64,000 bases of DNA from Nipponacmea schrenckii (Eukaryota > Mollusca > Gastropoda > Lottiidae): positions 22,317,769 through 22,381,768 of the forward strand of contig JAUJPP010000007.1 of the NCBI GenBank assembly GCA_030562195.1, read 5' to 3'. The first letter of the stretch is position 1, and every line of letters begins with the position of its first letter. The notes under the pieces are model-generated. The model was not told where the DNA came from, did not search any database, and was given only the letters and a program-made list of their open reading frames with translations. Positions 39,798 through 51,640 of the stretch are shown piece after piece. The translations under genes and the position numbers were made by a program.

Positions 39798-42700
39798 ATG
39801 GCAAGTTCCGAAAGTGAACCCGAATTCGAGGTAAACCTAACATTTTTATTTAATTAAATGCAACATATTGCCTTTACCTGATGAAAATTTGCAAACCATT
39901 CTATTTGCAAAATTATTTTATTAGGTGTGTAAGTAGTTAAAACTGTTAGTCTTACTTAAATAAGATTTATTAGGCCTAATAATGTGAATTGAGACAAATC
40001 CTAGCTAGCTAGTGAGTAAAAAAAGTGTCACCAAACTGATTTATCACAAAAACTGTTTGATGGTATCATTGATTGTGATCATTTATGTCATTAATTACTC
40101 GAGTAAAAAAAAATGAATAACAGATTTGGCCTAGCTAATTCAATTTGAAAATGACTTCATGATTACACAGTTAAGGCCAAACAAAATAATGTGTGTGGTT
40201 CCGGTAACCTGTTTGAAAAAAAATAGGGTAGGTAGGTAGGAATACTTTTTTTCAGGACTGGTACCATAACTATACACAATATATTGAATTTCAGAGATTA
40301 TGAGACTGTGTGTGTATGTGTGTGTGCTTCTTTAAATTTAGTCAAAAACTAATGTATTACTAATATTCACGTATTCATAATTTTATCTATTGCTCTGTGA
40401 ACTAGGCCAGTGCTTTTATTGAGACACTCCAGCACTAAAAAATTAATTTTAATTTATTTTAAAAAAGTGTTAATTAAATCAAAGACTTGGTCTGGTGGAA
40501 GAGACAAAGAAAGAAGTAGTAAGCTCCCTTTGTTAGTGCTTAAATCACTCAACAATACCAGCAGTCTACCTTTGTATGCAACCACTACCTAAATGTAGTG
40601 AAAACAAAACTAATAAAATAGGAATGAAAGTTAGGTCTATATTTTAATTAGACTGTCACATTTTCTGGTTCCTATTTCCTAGAACTTCCATAAGTAGCAG
40701 TTGCCATATTTGGTGTAGTAGGCCTAGATAACAGACAACAGTGCAATATCTAATCATGCTTTTCTACAACCTTAGACATATGTAAATCATGAATAACTCC
40801 AGGACAAAATTTATCATTATATTAAAATAGCCTACAGCCAATACTAGATCTGTTTTTACTGTTGCCATGTTGGCCCAACCTACCTGGCTGTTTTCTTTTT
40901 AGGAAAGCCTCTACCACCAGCCATTAATAACTCAAAAGCATTTGGCCTTGCCATCTTTACAGAGTCTCCTTCTTCAGTGTTAACAGCTATTGACAATGTG
41001 CACTCAAATTCGAACTGTCGAAAGTTAAATAAGGAAACTACTTCCCCTACAGTCAATGACGGTACAATAGAATGAGATTGACTAGTCACATTAAACGGGT
41101 TATCATCTACGCCTATATCAGATCCAACTTCATGATACTCTTTAAATAAATCCAGAAAGGTTCTGGAATTTAATACAGGCATTACGGCACTTTTCTTTTC
41201 TTGGTGGTCACATTTCTTAAAAGTTAGACAAAGCACGCTACATGAAGCAGCCATTTTAGAGAAAAAAGGGAGATAACCAGTCGGGAATCGGGAGCAGTTC
41301 GTTCTAAGCAATTCTGCGAGTATTATTTTTGTCGCGTGATTATTTCTGTCAGTAGTATTTTAACAATATAGACGTTTGAAGGTCTGAATAATCGAGACTA
41401 TCTAGTTTCTTACCGTAAACAATAATGTAATCGCGTATGTTGATTAACACGAACCTAACTTTGTTTTCTATTTGCGACTGCGACTTATGTGTGATTTATT
41501 TAGACCAATACGGGAGTGGGTTTTTTTTTCTCATCGATCGGAAAAAAGTTTAGGGTCGGGGGTAAAAATTAGGGTCGGTCGGGTAACCGGAACCACACAT
41601 ATTATTTTGTTTGGCCTAAGTATAGTACCGGTACCTTTTTTAGCCTATAGGCCTACAGTATCTAAACTAAGGAAGTTAAATTTAAGTTAAGACATTTTCT
41701 ACAACTGACTCTTGGTTTCCTCATTCCTCCCTGTCTCTATTTTGCTTTCTTTGAAGGGATATAACTATATATGACTACAGTAGCCTACAGGTACGACCTA
41801 TTTCCTGATACATTAACCAGTCTTTTAAACCTATTTTTTTTAATTCCAGTAGGCCTACTGACTGTAGTAACAGTAAGTTGTTAGTATGACCTGTAGGCCA
41901 ACCTGTTTTTTAGACAATTAAAGTTTGCTATTTTGGTAAATTGTACCAGTTTGAAATAATCAATGGTTTTTACAGGTCCAAGAAATTTTGAGACAAAGAA
42001 AGCGAAAAGGACTGGTGGAATATTTAGTAAGATGGAATGGATATAATGATAGTGATGATGATAGTTGGGAACCTGCTTCAAGCCTTACAAATTGTGTTGA
42101 TCAGTTGAAAAAATTTGCTCAGGCTCAGGTAAAGAGGTTTAATAATCCATTTATATTTCTATCAAACTTCTAATTTTCCTTTAAAGGGATAATAGCCGTT
42201 AGAAGGAACATAAAAATTTAATTTCACTCAAACTTGGACAATAACAATATGTTCCCACCTGGTGTCATAACTATACATCAAAATCCCTCTATTATCAGAT
42301 AAATCCACAAAATCAAGTAGTTAATTATTAAACGCTTAATACTTCCATTCAGCGATTTTCAAATTGTGTAAATATAAAGGGAAGTAACTCTAAGATATGG
42401 GTTTTCTCGCGTCCTTGACCCCTACTTTTCAATTGCACAATGATGTTTTAGCATTGATTTACCAGACGCTTTTATTCTAAAACTGAATGGAATGGTCGCT
42501 GGCTCACTTTTTTTTAAAATTCCGTATATATTTTATTGTGGCTTTTTAAAATTTGGTAAAGTGCAGGATGCATACTTATTTAACTAATAGTCAATATTAA
42601 ACACACATAGAAGCTGTTTGACGAGTGTCTTCTAACGCCTAGTATCCCTTTAATCTATGTTGTTGACATCTTTGAAGTCTGTTTTCCATTGTCTGTAAGA

Positions 42701-44865
42701 CTTTGTTTCATCATCTGCTATATTTTCTATTCAATACATCTGGGTCTTGAATCATACAATGCATGCTGTGTGATTGTGGACACTTAAGTTCATAAAATAA
42801 TGAATAAAGTATCTCTAAACTTTTTGACAACTGTAACTTTGTTCTTTTTTGTTATTTTTGATAGGAATTAATAAAGAAAGAAAAAAAGAGATTGAGTAGA
42901 GCTCGGTCTAAGTCCAGAGGACGATCTGTCTCTAGAGCAAGGTCAAAATCAGCCAGTAGAAAATCTGAAAAGAAGAAATATGTACCTAAGGGTGAAAAAT
43001 CTGTTTTAAAAAGTGTTGCAAAAGATGAGAAGTCTAGATCAGATAAAAGTGAAACTAATAGTAAAGTTTTATCATCTGATGAAGAAGATGATGAACCACT
43101 TCCATCAACTAGATCCAGACAATCAAGAAGATCTGAAGTTGTTACTACAAGACAACAGACAACTGATTTAAAGGTACAACCTTGTTGAACTCAAATTCTG
43201 TTATTCAAAGCACTTTTCAGAATTAGATTTTGACATGTATTTGCAATTTCTGCATTTGGAGACTATCTTTTGTGATTTTAATGGGTAATTTTATATTCAA
43301 TGACGTTACATTATCTGCATTCAGGGCTGCCTGCCGCCAGCAAGTAAATTTACCAAGCGGGAAGTAAATTTACCAAGCGGCAAGTAAAATCTTCATGTAC
43401 CTTTTAAAAGCAGCTTCAGTTCATTTCCAGTGTAGGAGATGTGCGTTACTTTAAATCTGAATACAATTTAGTTTATGGATCCGTTATTCAGATTTCATGT
43501 TGCATGAATTGATTTTTTCTATCATACACTCTTGGTTTACAAATATAAGCCAAAAGTGCTAGTCTCGCCTTAGTCACATAAAGGGGACTGAAGAACTGTG
43601 TCTCGATCAGATCGAACGCACACAATAACATAGTTTGTGTCATGGTCTGGAACTGAGGGTAATGTTCAAGAATAGTTTTTAGCGAACATTTCAACCTCTG
43701 GCATTTGAGAGTTAGGTTCAAATATAGCACCTTTAATGCGTTTAAAAAGCTAGTAGCTTTCAGTCTAAGAAAATTTATTTGTTGTAATCCGAGGGATCAA
43801 CTTCATTTTATTTAAAAAATAAATGGTGCTCTGTTTGTAGGTGAGATCTGATATAGTTGATGGAAGTATGACTAAAATAACTAGATTATTAGGAGAAAGA
43901 AGAGAAACAGTTGAAAATCACAGAAATATTGATCCAAAAGTAACAAAATCAACCTCTATGTCTTGTTTCTGGGATAATGTATGGAATAACATGGATACTG
44001 CTGTTTTAATACTTTTTGTTTGTATCACAGTAATAATATTTTCTCTTATCTTGGAAAAGTATATCAGGTTGGTTGAATTTATGTTTTTGTTCAAGGGTGA
44101 TTAAATTTTATCTATCTAGATTTATAAAATAACATATCGACAACTATTGAAATTGAATCTAAGGTGACACAAAGAAAACTCAAGTTGTTGAGGATCATAT
44201 GTTTTATCCAGCTGATATGTATAGTTTTTATACGCCCACATGAATATGTGGATGTATATTTTTGTTGCCCCTGTCTGTTGATCTATCAACATTTGTTGTA
44301 GACACTATAGAAGCTAAAATTTTCTATGGATTTTAATCCACTTTGTATGAGCATTGGAATTGATAAGACGGCAGTGCGATGAATGATTTTTTTGGTTATT
44401 GCCCCTGCCTCTATATCTGTTTTAGACACAGTAGAAGCTACAATTTTCAATGGATTTTAATGAAACTTGGTTTGAGCATTGGAATTGATAAGGCGGCAGT
44501 CAAGTTTGAATGCAATACAAGCTACAATTTTTAATAGATTTAGATGAAACTTGGTTTGAGCAATGGCATTGTTTTTTGAGTTATTGCCCAATTTATTATT
44601 CAAATTCAATGCTGCCAGGGGCGTATATCACCTTGCCTGGCAAGCTATCTTATTATCCTATTCTAGTTATTACCAATTCTGATTTGAAATTCACCTGTTT
44701 ATTTTCAGTTCTGATGATATAAGTACCAGTATTGCTAAAATATACAAGAGATCTTCAAAAAATATCCAGAATTGGTGGAAAATCTTGTGTGCTGCATTGT
44801 GCAATGGCTGGAATTCTATTGTAGTGGTTGTTCAGTCTAATGGGAAAAAAGTATCTGAAAAATAA
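39798..44865 (+). CDS. Chromodomain protein with RS-rich linker and C-terminal transmembrane helix
   Basis: Five exons, 39798-39830, 41976-42128, 42865-43173, 43841-44067, 44709-44865, total 879 bases, 292 residues, with all phases matching. The ATG is in good context (AAAATGG). Residues 8-62 form a chromodomain: EFEVQEIL, VEYLVRWNGY, SWEP. The expected methyl-lysine cage positions are F10, W31 and Y34, and the loop before WEP is one residue longer than in HP1. Residues 73-97 are Arg/Ser-rich, 131-142 acidic (SSDEEDDEPLP), 143-152 again RS-like. A hydrophobic helix, TAVLILFVCITVIIFSLIL, occupies about 218-236. A second, weaker hydrophobic segment lies near 270-283. The inferred role is anchoring H3K9-methylated chromatin at the nuclear membrane, as the nematode chromodomain-membrane protein CEC-4 does. 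Orthology to CEC-4 is not shown. Confidence 0.85.
40600..40655 (+). repeat. Half-copy of the palindromic element found at 45227-45456
   Basis: ACAAAACTAATAAAATA and GAAAGTTAGGTCTATATTTT onwards match one arm of the palindrome downstream of this gene. It is located inside the 40175-41616 element. Confidence 0.7.
40880..41311 (-). CDS. Unrecognised ORF inside the TIR element
   Basis: 143 codons from the first ATG, or 124 from the better-placed ATG at 41254 (TAAAATGGCTGC). I do not recognise the product. The C-terminal part carries MARPNAFELLMAGGRGFPKK, which looks like a conserved short motif rather than random translation. The frame ends in TAG at 40880-40882. However, that stop lies within CCAG|GTAGGT (exon end 40884), a good splice donor, so it may be the first exon of a longer protein whose remainder has been lost from this copy. 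Position inside both TIRs suggests cargo or a transposon-encoded accessory protein. Transposase features such as DDE motifs are absent. Confidence 0.5.
   Translation of the reverse strand: MLRTNCSRFPTGYLPFFSKMAASCSVLCLTFKKCDHQEKKSAVMPVLNSRTFLDLFKEYHEVGSDIGVDDNPFNVTSQSHSIVPSLTVGEVVSLFNFRQFEFECTLSIAVNTEEGDSVKMARPNAFELLMAGGRGFPKKKTAR
42185..42649. mobile_element. Non-autonomous TTAA-target DNA transposon, 465 bp
   Basis: The ends are AGGGATAATAGCCGTTAGAA and the inverse TTCTAACGCCTAGTATCCCT. Perfect TTAA flanks lie at 42181-42184 and 42650-42653. It is the same family as 20735-21076, with about 125 extra bases before the right end. It lies in intron 2 of the chromodomain gene. No ORF. Confidence 0.9.
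43342..43390. repeat. 20-bp tandem repeat, about 2.4 copies
   Basis: The unit AAGTAAATTTACCAAGCGGG is repeated head to tail with one base change, then cut off. It is in an intron of the chromodomain gene. Confidence 0.8.
44229..44627. mobile_element. TATACGCCCAC-ended element, copy 2
   Basis: It begins TATACGCCCACATGAATATG and ends CTGCCAGGGGCGTATA, inverse to the start. In between are about three units of the 150-bp repeat seen at 12124-13460. It is the shortest and most intact copy. It lies in the last intron of the chromodomain gene. Confidence 0.75.
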
Positions 44866-45226
44866 ACATTATGGCAGCCTGATCATTAATCTAGAATTAG
44901 GGGCAGCACATCATATTTTCTCTTTTTCATTAGTATTCAACTACACCACTAGTATTATTTTTAAAGAAAGCTTTTTTATAACAAATTGTTACATATTCTT
45001 CAGTATGTTGTTTACTAAGACAAAATTCCAAATATGATACTTGATACCTCCATACTGGATTGTTAACAAATACTGTTGAGATATGGAGAATAATTTGGAA
45101 TCTGATTTTAAGGCAAAATATGATTATTAAAACATTCACTAAATGGAATATTTTTAATTTTGAAATCAACATTATACACTATATGTCAATTATCAATAGT
45201 TGATTTCATGATGTTATTCCAAGGAC

Positions 45227-45456
45227 CAACTCTCATCCAGTCTAATTAAAATATAGACCTAACTTTCGTTTTTTTTTTTTTTGTATTTTATTAGTTTTGT
45301 TTCGAATGTTTTTATTAGCTATTGGTTTTGTACTTAACCACTACAGTAACTGAAGTTATGTACAAAGCCATTAGCAAATAAAAACATTCGAAACGAATAT
45401 ATAAAATATGAACTAAGTTAGGTCTATATTTTAATTAGACTGAAATCTCATCCAAC
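45227..45456. repeat. Palindromic element with about 100-nt arms
   Basis: The left arm (45227-45335) contains CAGTCTAATTAAAATATAGA and TTCGAATGTTTTTATT. The right arm (45353-45456) is the inverse, with CATTCGAAACGAATATATAA and TAGGTCTATATTTTAATTAG. It lies 360 bases after the chromodomain gene stop, possibly in its 3' UTR. Half a copy is at 40600-40655. Confidence 0.85.
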
Positions 45457-46387
45457 CATTATGAAATTGTAAACACTGTTTGCAAATATAGTAAATTGAA
45501 GAATAGTTACTCTATATTTATTAAACTATATTTGACCTATTGCAGTAATTATAAAATGCATTTTTGTATTTCTATTTGTTCTTTTATTTTGTATTAGTAG
45601 TGTACATACCTGATACTAGAATTTGGTGTGTTCAAAAGCATACTTGATGCCTAGAATTTGTTTGTTAATTATGTTAAGATTTCGTTTGTTAGTTATTAAG
45701 GTTTGCCAAAGAATGAGGGACATATTTTTACAAATAATAATCATAAAAACACAAATAATGTATTTTAAGGGTATTTTGCAAAAAATTTTTAACCTTGTAT
45801 GTTTTCAACTTATTTTAAGAAATAAGAGACCCGTATCATTCTTCCATTTTTAAACCTACACAATAATCATGGTATTTTACAGTTTATTATTAACAGTGCC
45901 TATTTTTATTTCCATCATACCACTGATTTTTTTTACCAGCAATCTAAGTCACCCATCATTTTTATACGCCCACATCAATATGTGGACATATATTGTCATT
46001 GTCCTCATCCGTCGGTCCCTCAAAATTTTATTGTGGGTGCAATAGAATCTACAATAATTAATGGATTTAGATGAAACTTAGTATGAGTATTGGAATTAAA
46101 AAGACGGCGGTCAAGTTTAAATTTGATGATTTTTCAATGTACAGTTTTTTTAGTTATTGCACTTGACATAGTAATCAAGTCAAAAATTTTATTGTGGATG
46201 CAATAGAAGTAACAATTTTTCCATGGATTTTGATGAAACTTGATGTGAGGATTGGAATTGAATACACAGTGGTAAGGTTCAATTTTGATGAACGGTTTGC
46301 AAGGTATGGCCCTTGACTTAGTATAAATTGCTTTAAAAAAATTTTGTGGGTGCATAAGAAGCCACAAAAATGGATTTTGATGAAACT

Positions 46388-46546
46388 TAATAATAATAAT
46401 AATAAACTCTTTATTTTACATGGGTCAGAATTAGGCCCAATACACAAGGACATGGTCCTGTCTCACATTCAGCCCATGGGGCAAAACATTGGAAAAAAAA
46501 AAAAAAAAAAAAAAAGAAAGAAAAAAAGAAAAAAATCGAAAATACA
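46388..46546 (+). mobile_element. Retroelement-tail-like segment with simple repeats
   Basis: (AAT)n followed by AAACTCTTTATTTTACATGG, a GTCCTGTCTCACATTCAGCC stretch and a long A-rich tract (46493-46536). The arrangement resembles the 3' end of a LINE or SINE. No coding part is present. It is inserted in copy 3 of the TATACGCCCAC element. Confidence 0.4.
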
Positions 46547-46549
46547 TAA

Positions 46550-47743
46550 GGCCATACAAAGTAAATTGTCTGTTTTACAGGCCCCGCGCGCTCCGGTAAA
46601 ATACCCCGCGCTCCAAAACTATTTATTGACATTTTGGAATAATTAATAAATAATGCGCGCGCGTCTCCAAAATTGTGTTTAAAATAGAGTTATTTCCCCC
46701 GTTCCCGAAAATATTTTTTACCATAATTATCTCCCTTGACGTTTAACGAAAAACCGGAAGTGGCTTAGAATGCGTTTTTCATCACCGATAAAAAGATTTT
46801 CTTCTACAACTTAAAACTGAAAATTGATTCCGATACAATTTAACGTTCGAAAACACAATTATTTGCTGAAGGAAGCACGATTATGAAAATTATTAACACT
46901 TTCGTGAGGACAATCCAAACATTAAATTAATCTTAATCTTGATGATTTCGTTTCTGGATTATAATGGTGGAACAAATCGAGACCCGTTACAATTACAAGT
47001 AAAAGAATGCACCGGGTTTTTTTCTGCTATTGATTTGAAAAAGTTAATATTTATGGAAAAATAGGAACGAATACAAGAAAATACGAATTTTATACGTTCG
47101 AATACGATCGATTTTCTCATTATTGGTATCACTCAACACATTCCGCTTTTCTCAAGTTAAAACCGGAAGTACTCTGTTAGTACGAGTTCTCGAAAATTGG
47201 CATTTGTAGCATAGGCCTAGATAAAAATTCTTAAAATAGAAGTTCGATCTAAACAGATTGTTTTGTTCTTGTCATGTGATGTGATGTATGACAATTTGTT
47301 CCAAAATTTCCAATAACAATAATTATTACCGGTACCATACAATGGCATTTTAAAATACAGTTTATAGATGGATAGAAATCCTACTGTAGTCAACATTGAC
47401 ATAATATTATCAGCCCTGATGCACCCTAAGTGTATCATTGTCAGAGGTAGTAAATATGTTGGAATGATTACGTTTATGTGAAGTTGAAAGGTAAAAAAGT
47501 TCTGTTATTTCTATCAACTATTATCATTCAAACCCCCAAAACATCTGATAGTTGCATCTGAATGGTGATTTAAATCTATTTTTTAAATTTGTGGAAATAA
47601 ATAATAAATAGCTTCGCTCGCTCCGATTTCTTCTGGTGCCAAATTTAAAAAAGCGCTTATAAATAATAAATAATAAATTCGCCCTCTCGCCCCATTTTTT
47701 AAAAAAAAAGGCCTGTAAAACAGACAATTTACTTTGCACGGCC
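46550..47743. mobile_element. Harbinger-like non-autonomous element, 1194 bp
   Basis: The TIRs are 46550-46583 (GGCCATACAAAGTAAATTGT onwards) and 47710-47743 (inverse, two mismatches over 34 bases). TAA duplications lie at 46547-46549 and 47744-47746. No ORF with transposase features. It shares GGCC ends and the TAA duplication with 40175-41616, but the TIR sequences differ, so it is a separate family. Confidence 0.85.
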
Positions 47744-47869
47744 TAATGTCTCAATATACAATTCGTCTGAAACTTGGTGTTAGCATTGGAATTGATAATA
47801 CAGTAGTGATGTCAATGATTTAACACTGCTGGTGTGTGAGCATATGTTACCTTGCCTGGCAAGCTATGA

Positions 47870-50800
47870 TTTTTTTTATTGTAATCATTAAACAAGTTCC
47901 ATTATTATTATATTAGATTATCAACATGTATGAATTCAAACATTCCCTTTTTACACATGATTGGCTCAATTTCATCATTTTATCAAGGCATCCATCTTAA
48001 AATATTATATTTTCAAGTTTCTGATTTTATTTTCTTAGAATTCTGTGTTATCTGAATATGTACATGTATATGCAGTTGTTTTACTTTGATGGGAGGGGGA
48101 ATGTAGAATCAAATTTATTGTTGAACATTTATTATAAGACTTGATGAACTAAAATTTTGAAGAAATTTTAAAACATGTTAAGGTAATGTTGTTGACATTA
48201 TTTTAATTAAACTGAAAGAGTAAAAATACAATAATGTTAACACTGTACTTAATTATAGGTTTGTATTATAACAATTATTTTGCTCTTTGTTTTTTCAATT
48301 TTCATTCAAATTGCTCCGACTGGTAAATCAAGACAAAAAAAAATAAATGTAATTTATATTGCATCCTGTTTTATCCTTCAAAACACAGAAGTGTAATAGT
48401 AAAATAAGAATATATCTCAATAAAAAAGAATTCCCTTTATCATCCTCTAATAACTGTTTTTTAAAACCTTCAAAGACTATTCATATATTGGTATCATAGA
48501 GTAATAATATATGGCCCATGTTATTTTTGAAAAGCCCTCCCTTTATGGGTTTTTTCATTTTTTGACTAATCTGGTCAAGATTTGGAATTTGATGTCTGTT
48601 GATGTTTGCACTTTCTTTCAGTTTTTGTGAGGTATTAATATATGTACATGTGGAAGAATACTTGCCATTGACTAGCTCAAGATTTTCATGGACATGAATA
48701 TTGAATTTACTCTTTGGAGTTGCTTCCCCTTGCTCTTACACTGTACAACTTTAGACTTCAGATAAGTGCAGCAGATCAGTATGAATATTTTACCTAAAAT
48801 TTCAGGAGTTGAAGTGCATGTTTTTTTCTCAGACAAATATACATCTTAATATCTTTTTATATTTTTTGTCGTTCATACGTAACTGTACTGTGTTCAATTT
48901 AGCCAGACAGTGCCATTTGTTTTGTTGAATTCCACTGTTTTTTTCACTTGAAAGTGCAGTGACAGTACTGACAGAATATGTTATATTTTTTCTTTAGTTT
49001 GAGAAATTATGTTTCAAGGGGGTAACTTTAACACATTTCTTACGAGGGACTGGATATACAAGATTTCCAAATGTAAGCAAATCGTAGCTTTCCTGCCTTC
49101 CAGAAATGTCTAGGGAGACAAAGAAAGTCAGTCATCATAGATCTCTTATATATACTACCTTTTAGCTGATTTAAATGATAAATGATTGAAAACTTCAATC
49201 AAAAATCGCATTTCGCTATTAATTTTAAACGATACTCTACAAATACAACATATTTGTCAATAAAATAATGTAATATCAATGTATATAATTTTTATTCAAT
49301 AATATAATTATCCTTCATAGGGAATTAATGTCTATTCATTATAATCAAACGGGGCCTATTTTGTTATAACCTGTATTCCATTTGAAGATGCACAAGTTAC
49401 CCTGTTTAATCATCCGAACAGGTCATAGGGTAGCCAGGGGCAACCAAGTGTACCAGCAATGTTTATTACCTTCCACTCATGTAAAACCAGTTACCTGATA
49501 ATGTTCAGTTGATTATATTACCTTAGGTTCCCTTTTGATTTAGAAAAGATTCACTTCGACTGTCATTTACTGTAATTTATATTTTAGATTTATAAACCTT
49601 CGTGTTATTCAATAATAAGTTACCTTCTTTCAAGAAAACTTGAATTTTCTTTTACTATGATGATTGGCCTTAATTTTTATTTTCATATATTTCAAATGCT
49701 CTTTTGAGTCATATTCTTAACCGCAGGATATAAAGTTCCCATCAATATGTTACAGTAAAAAGAATCCTGGCACACCTATCAAATAACTTTTTGTTCTGCA
49801 TCGTTGAACATCGTGTCGCCAAACATTGACATTAGAAACTCGCTTTGCTTTGATGCACAAGATAGTATTTATTCCTCAAGACATTCCGTGGGACCTCGAC
49901 CTTTTTGATTGGCGGAATAAACTTTCGTGACCCTAAGCCCTTCGGCAATCCGATAATAATAGGAGAGCTTTAATTGTCCACAGGGTGAACTGTTGCCATG
50001 GCTAAGTAAATTTTCCCGGGTTTGAAGGTGGAATTCGTGTCAAGGTGCGCTTTTAGTACTATGATATGGCTGTCGCCCCGAAAAACGGGTCACGTATTCT
50101 ATAAAACTTGGCAGACATAAATTTGAGCTGTTCCTTTCAATATCACGAGACTTGATTATTTATTATTCATGAGAAGTTCAAAAGAACCCCATATTCAGTT
50201 ACCTGTATCGTAGAACTGTATTATTAAATTCAGAATATTTTATACAGCATTTATTGTGTTACCATTTGCATTTCATTTTACACAATGAAGTATTGCAAAA
50301 TATTTGCTTTCAACTTTTGTTCTTCTTCTTATACAACATTATTTCTCTAAATTTTGTTATGACATTAAATGATATCCTTTCATTTGCAGTGCCATGGATT
50401 ATAGAATAGAAGTGGTAATTTCACAAGTATAGAATTTTATTAATTGGTTTATTAACCCCCTATTATAAGGCGTTAATATTAGTTGCGTCATCAATCACCT
50501 ATTGAAACTGTACCTCACACGCATGTTTATTGCTCCATTAGTGCCATTCAGAACAAAGCAATACCAAATTTATGCGTATTGTTCCGTGAATTGTTCAGTC
50601 CCCGAGGTAAATTAATGACGCTGATCAGGATATGAATTCTTTACAGCCCGTTCCGTTTACTGTAAACAAACTTCATATCATTAATTGCATCTTTGACGTA
50701 ATTGGTACCCAAAAATGTACATGCAAGCTTGCAATGTAGAAATTATGAACTACTTGAACTAAATATGTTAAATAATTTTTAAAAGTTTTCAAAAGGTTAT

Positions 50801-51640
50801 GTTGCATTGAAAAATGTTAAGTTTACAGATCCAACTTTGATCAAAGTTAAGAACTACAATATAAATTTAAATTCCCATTAGTCTATCAATGGCGTCTGTG
50901 ACTGTCCCATATTTCACCAAATCAGAAATTTAAAACCTTTAAGTAATTATGAACGTTCTTTCATCTTTCTTCGCATGTTGAACCTTCCCTGCAAAATCAC
51001 GTTCTCCCAAATGATTGCCATCTTCAAATTATTCCTCAGAATGTGCTTGATTATTTTCAAAAATGATAATAAAATTAAACATTCTATTCCATATCACTAA
51101 AAATTTAGATGAGTTATAAAGAGTTGAAAATTGGATAATATTGAGTCATTTGTGATACATTTTTAAAGTAAATGTTATGTATTTCATTATTAGAATATTA
51201 CTTCTTAATTTAACCTTCTTTCGGTGCATGCATGAGTATTATATAACTTAACAGAAATTATGGACTCGGAATGATTATTGTTAGGGCCTAATTTAAGTAG
51301 TCTACTTCTAAGCTTCGACACCTTTATTTCTTAATCCGATCTTTTTAAAAACCATTAAGAAAACACATTAATCTCATGCACATTCAGATTATCAAAACGT
51401 TTATCATGGAAATAAGAAAACGGTAGTAATTGTATAGTCTAATCGACATTTTATACACCTCACTCAAGGATGTCATTTTATTCATGTCATACGAAAAGCT
51501 TATTAAGAAATTCCCGCCATATATCATCAGGATACAAGTGCTTTAAATATATATCAAAACAATTATACTGTACAAAGATAACCTCATTGGAGCCTATCTA
51601 AACACAGAAAATTATCACGTGTTATAAGTTCACATTCCAC
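47870..51640. other. Non-coding, AT-rich; no gene
   Basis: No credible ORF on either strand. About 49780-50070 and 50460-50720 are less AT-rich than their surroundings and contain motif-like words, including GTTGCCATGGC at 49992-50002 (close to an RFX X-box half-palindrome). Possible regulatory sequence, unproven. Confidence 0.5.

Larger units (their letters stand above)
40175..41616. mobile_element. Harbinger-like TIR element, 1442 bp, carrying a minus-strand ORF
   Basis: The left TIR (40175-40209) begins GGCCAAACAAAATAATGTGT. The right TIR (41582-41616) ends in the inverse ATTATTTTGTTTGGCC, with about two mismatches over 35 bases. TAA flanks both ends (40072 is not the site; the copies are 40172-40174 and 41617-41619). 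GGCC ends and a 3-base TAA duplication fit PIF/Harbinger. It lies in intron 1 of the chromodomain gene. It has no recognisable transposase, so it is either non-autonomous or a remnant. Confidence 0.8.
45963..47847. mobile_element. TATACGCCCAC-ended element, copy 3, split by nested insertions
   Basis: The start is TATACGCCCACATCAATATG, followed by repeat units up to GATGAAACTT at 46387. The repeat resumes at about 47767 (GAAACTTGGTGTTAGCATTG) and ends near 47847 before ACCTTGCCTGGCAAGC. The sequence between is foreign (46388-47766). Confidence 0.7.

Noticed and set aside
39798..42128. Calling the chromodomain gene HP1/CBX
   Set aside because: No chromoshadow domain follows; instead the frame runs through RS-rich and acidic segments to a membrane helix.
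46411..46646. ORFs over the A-rich tract near 46.5 kb
   Set aside because: Runs of Lys or Phe come from the poly(A) stretch of a retroelement-like tail.
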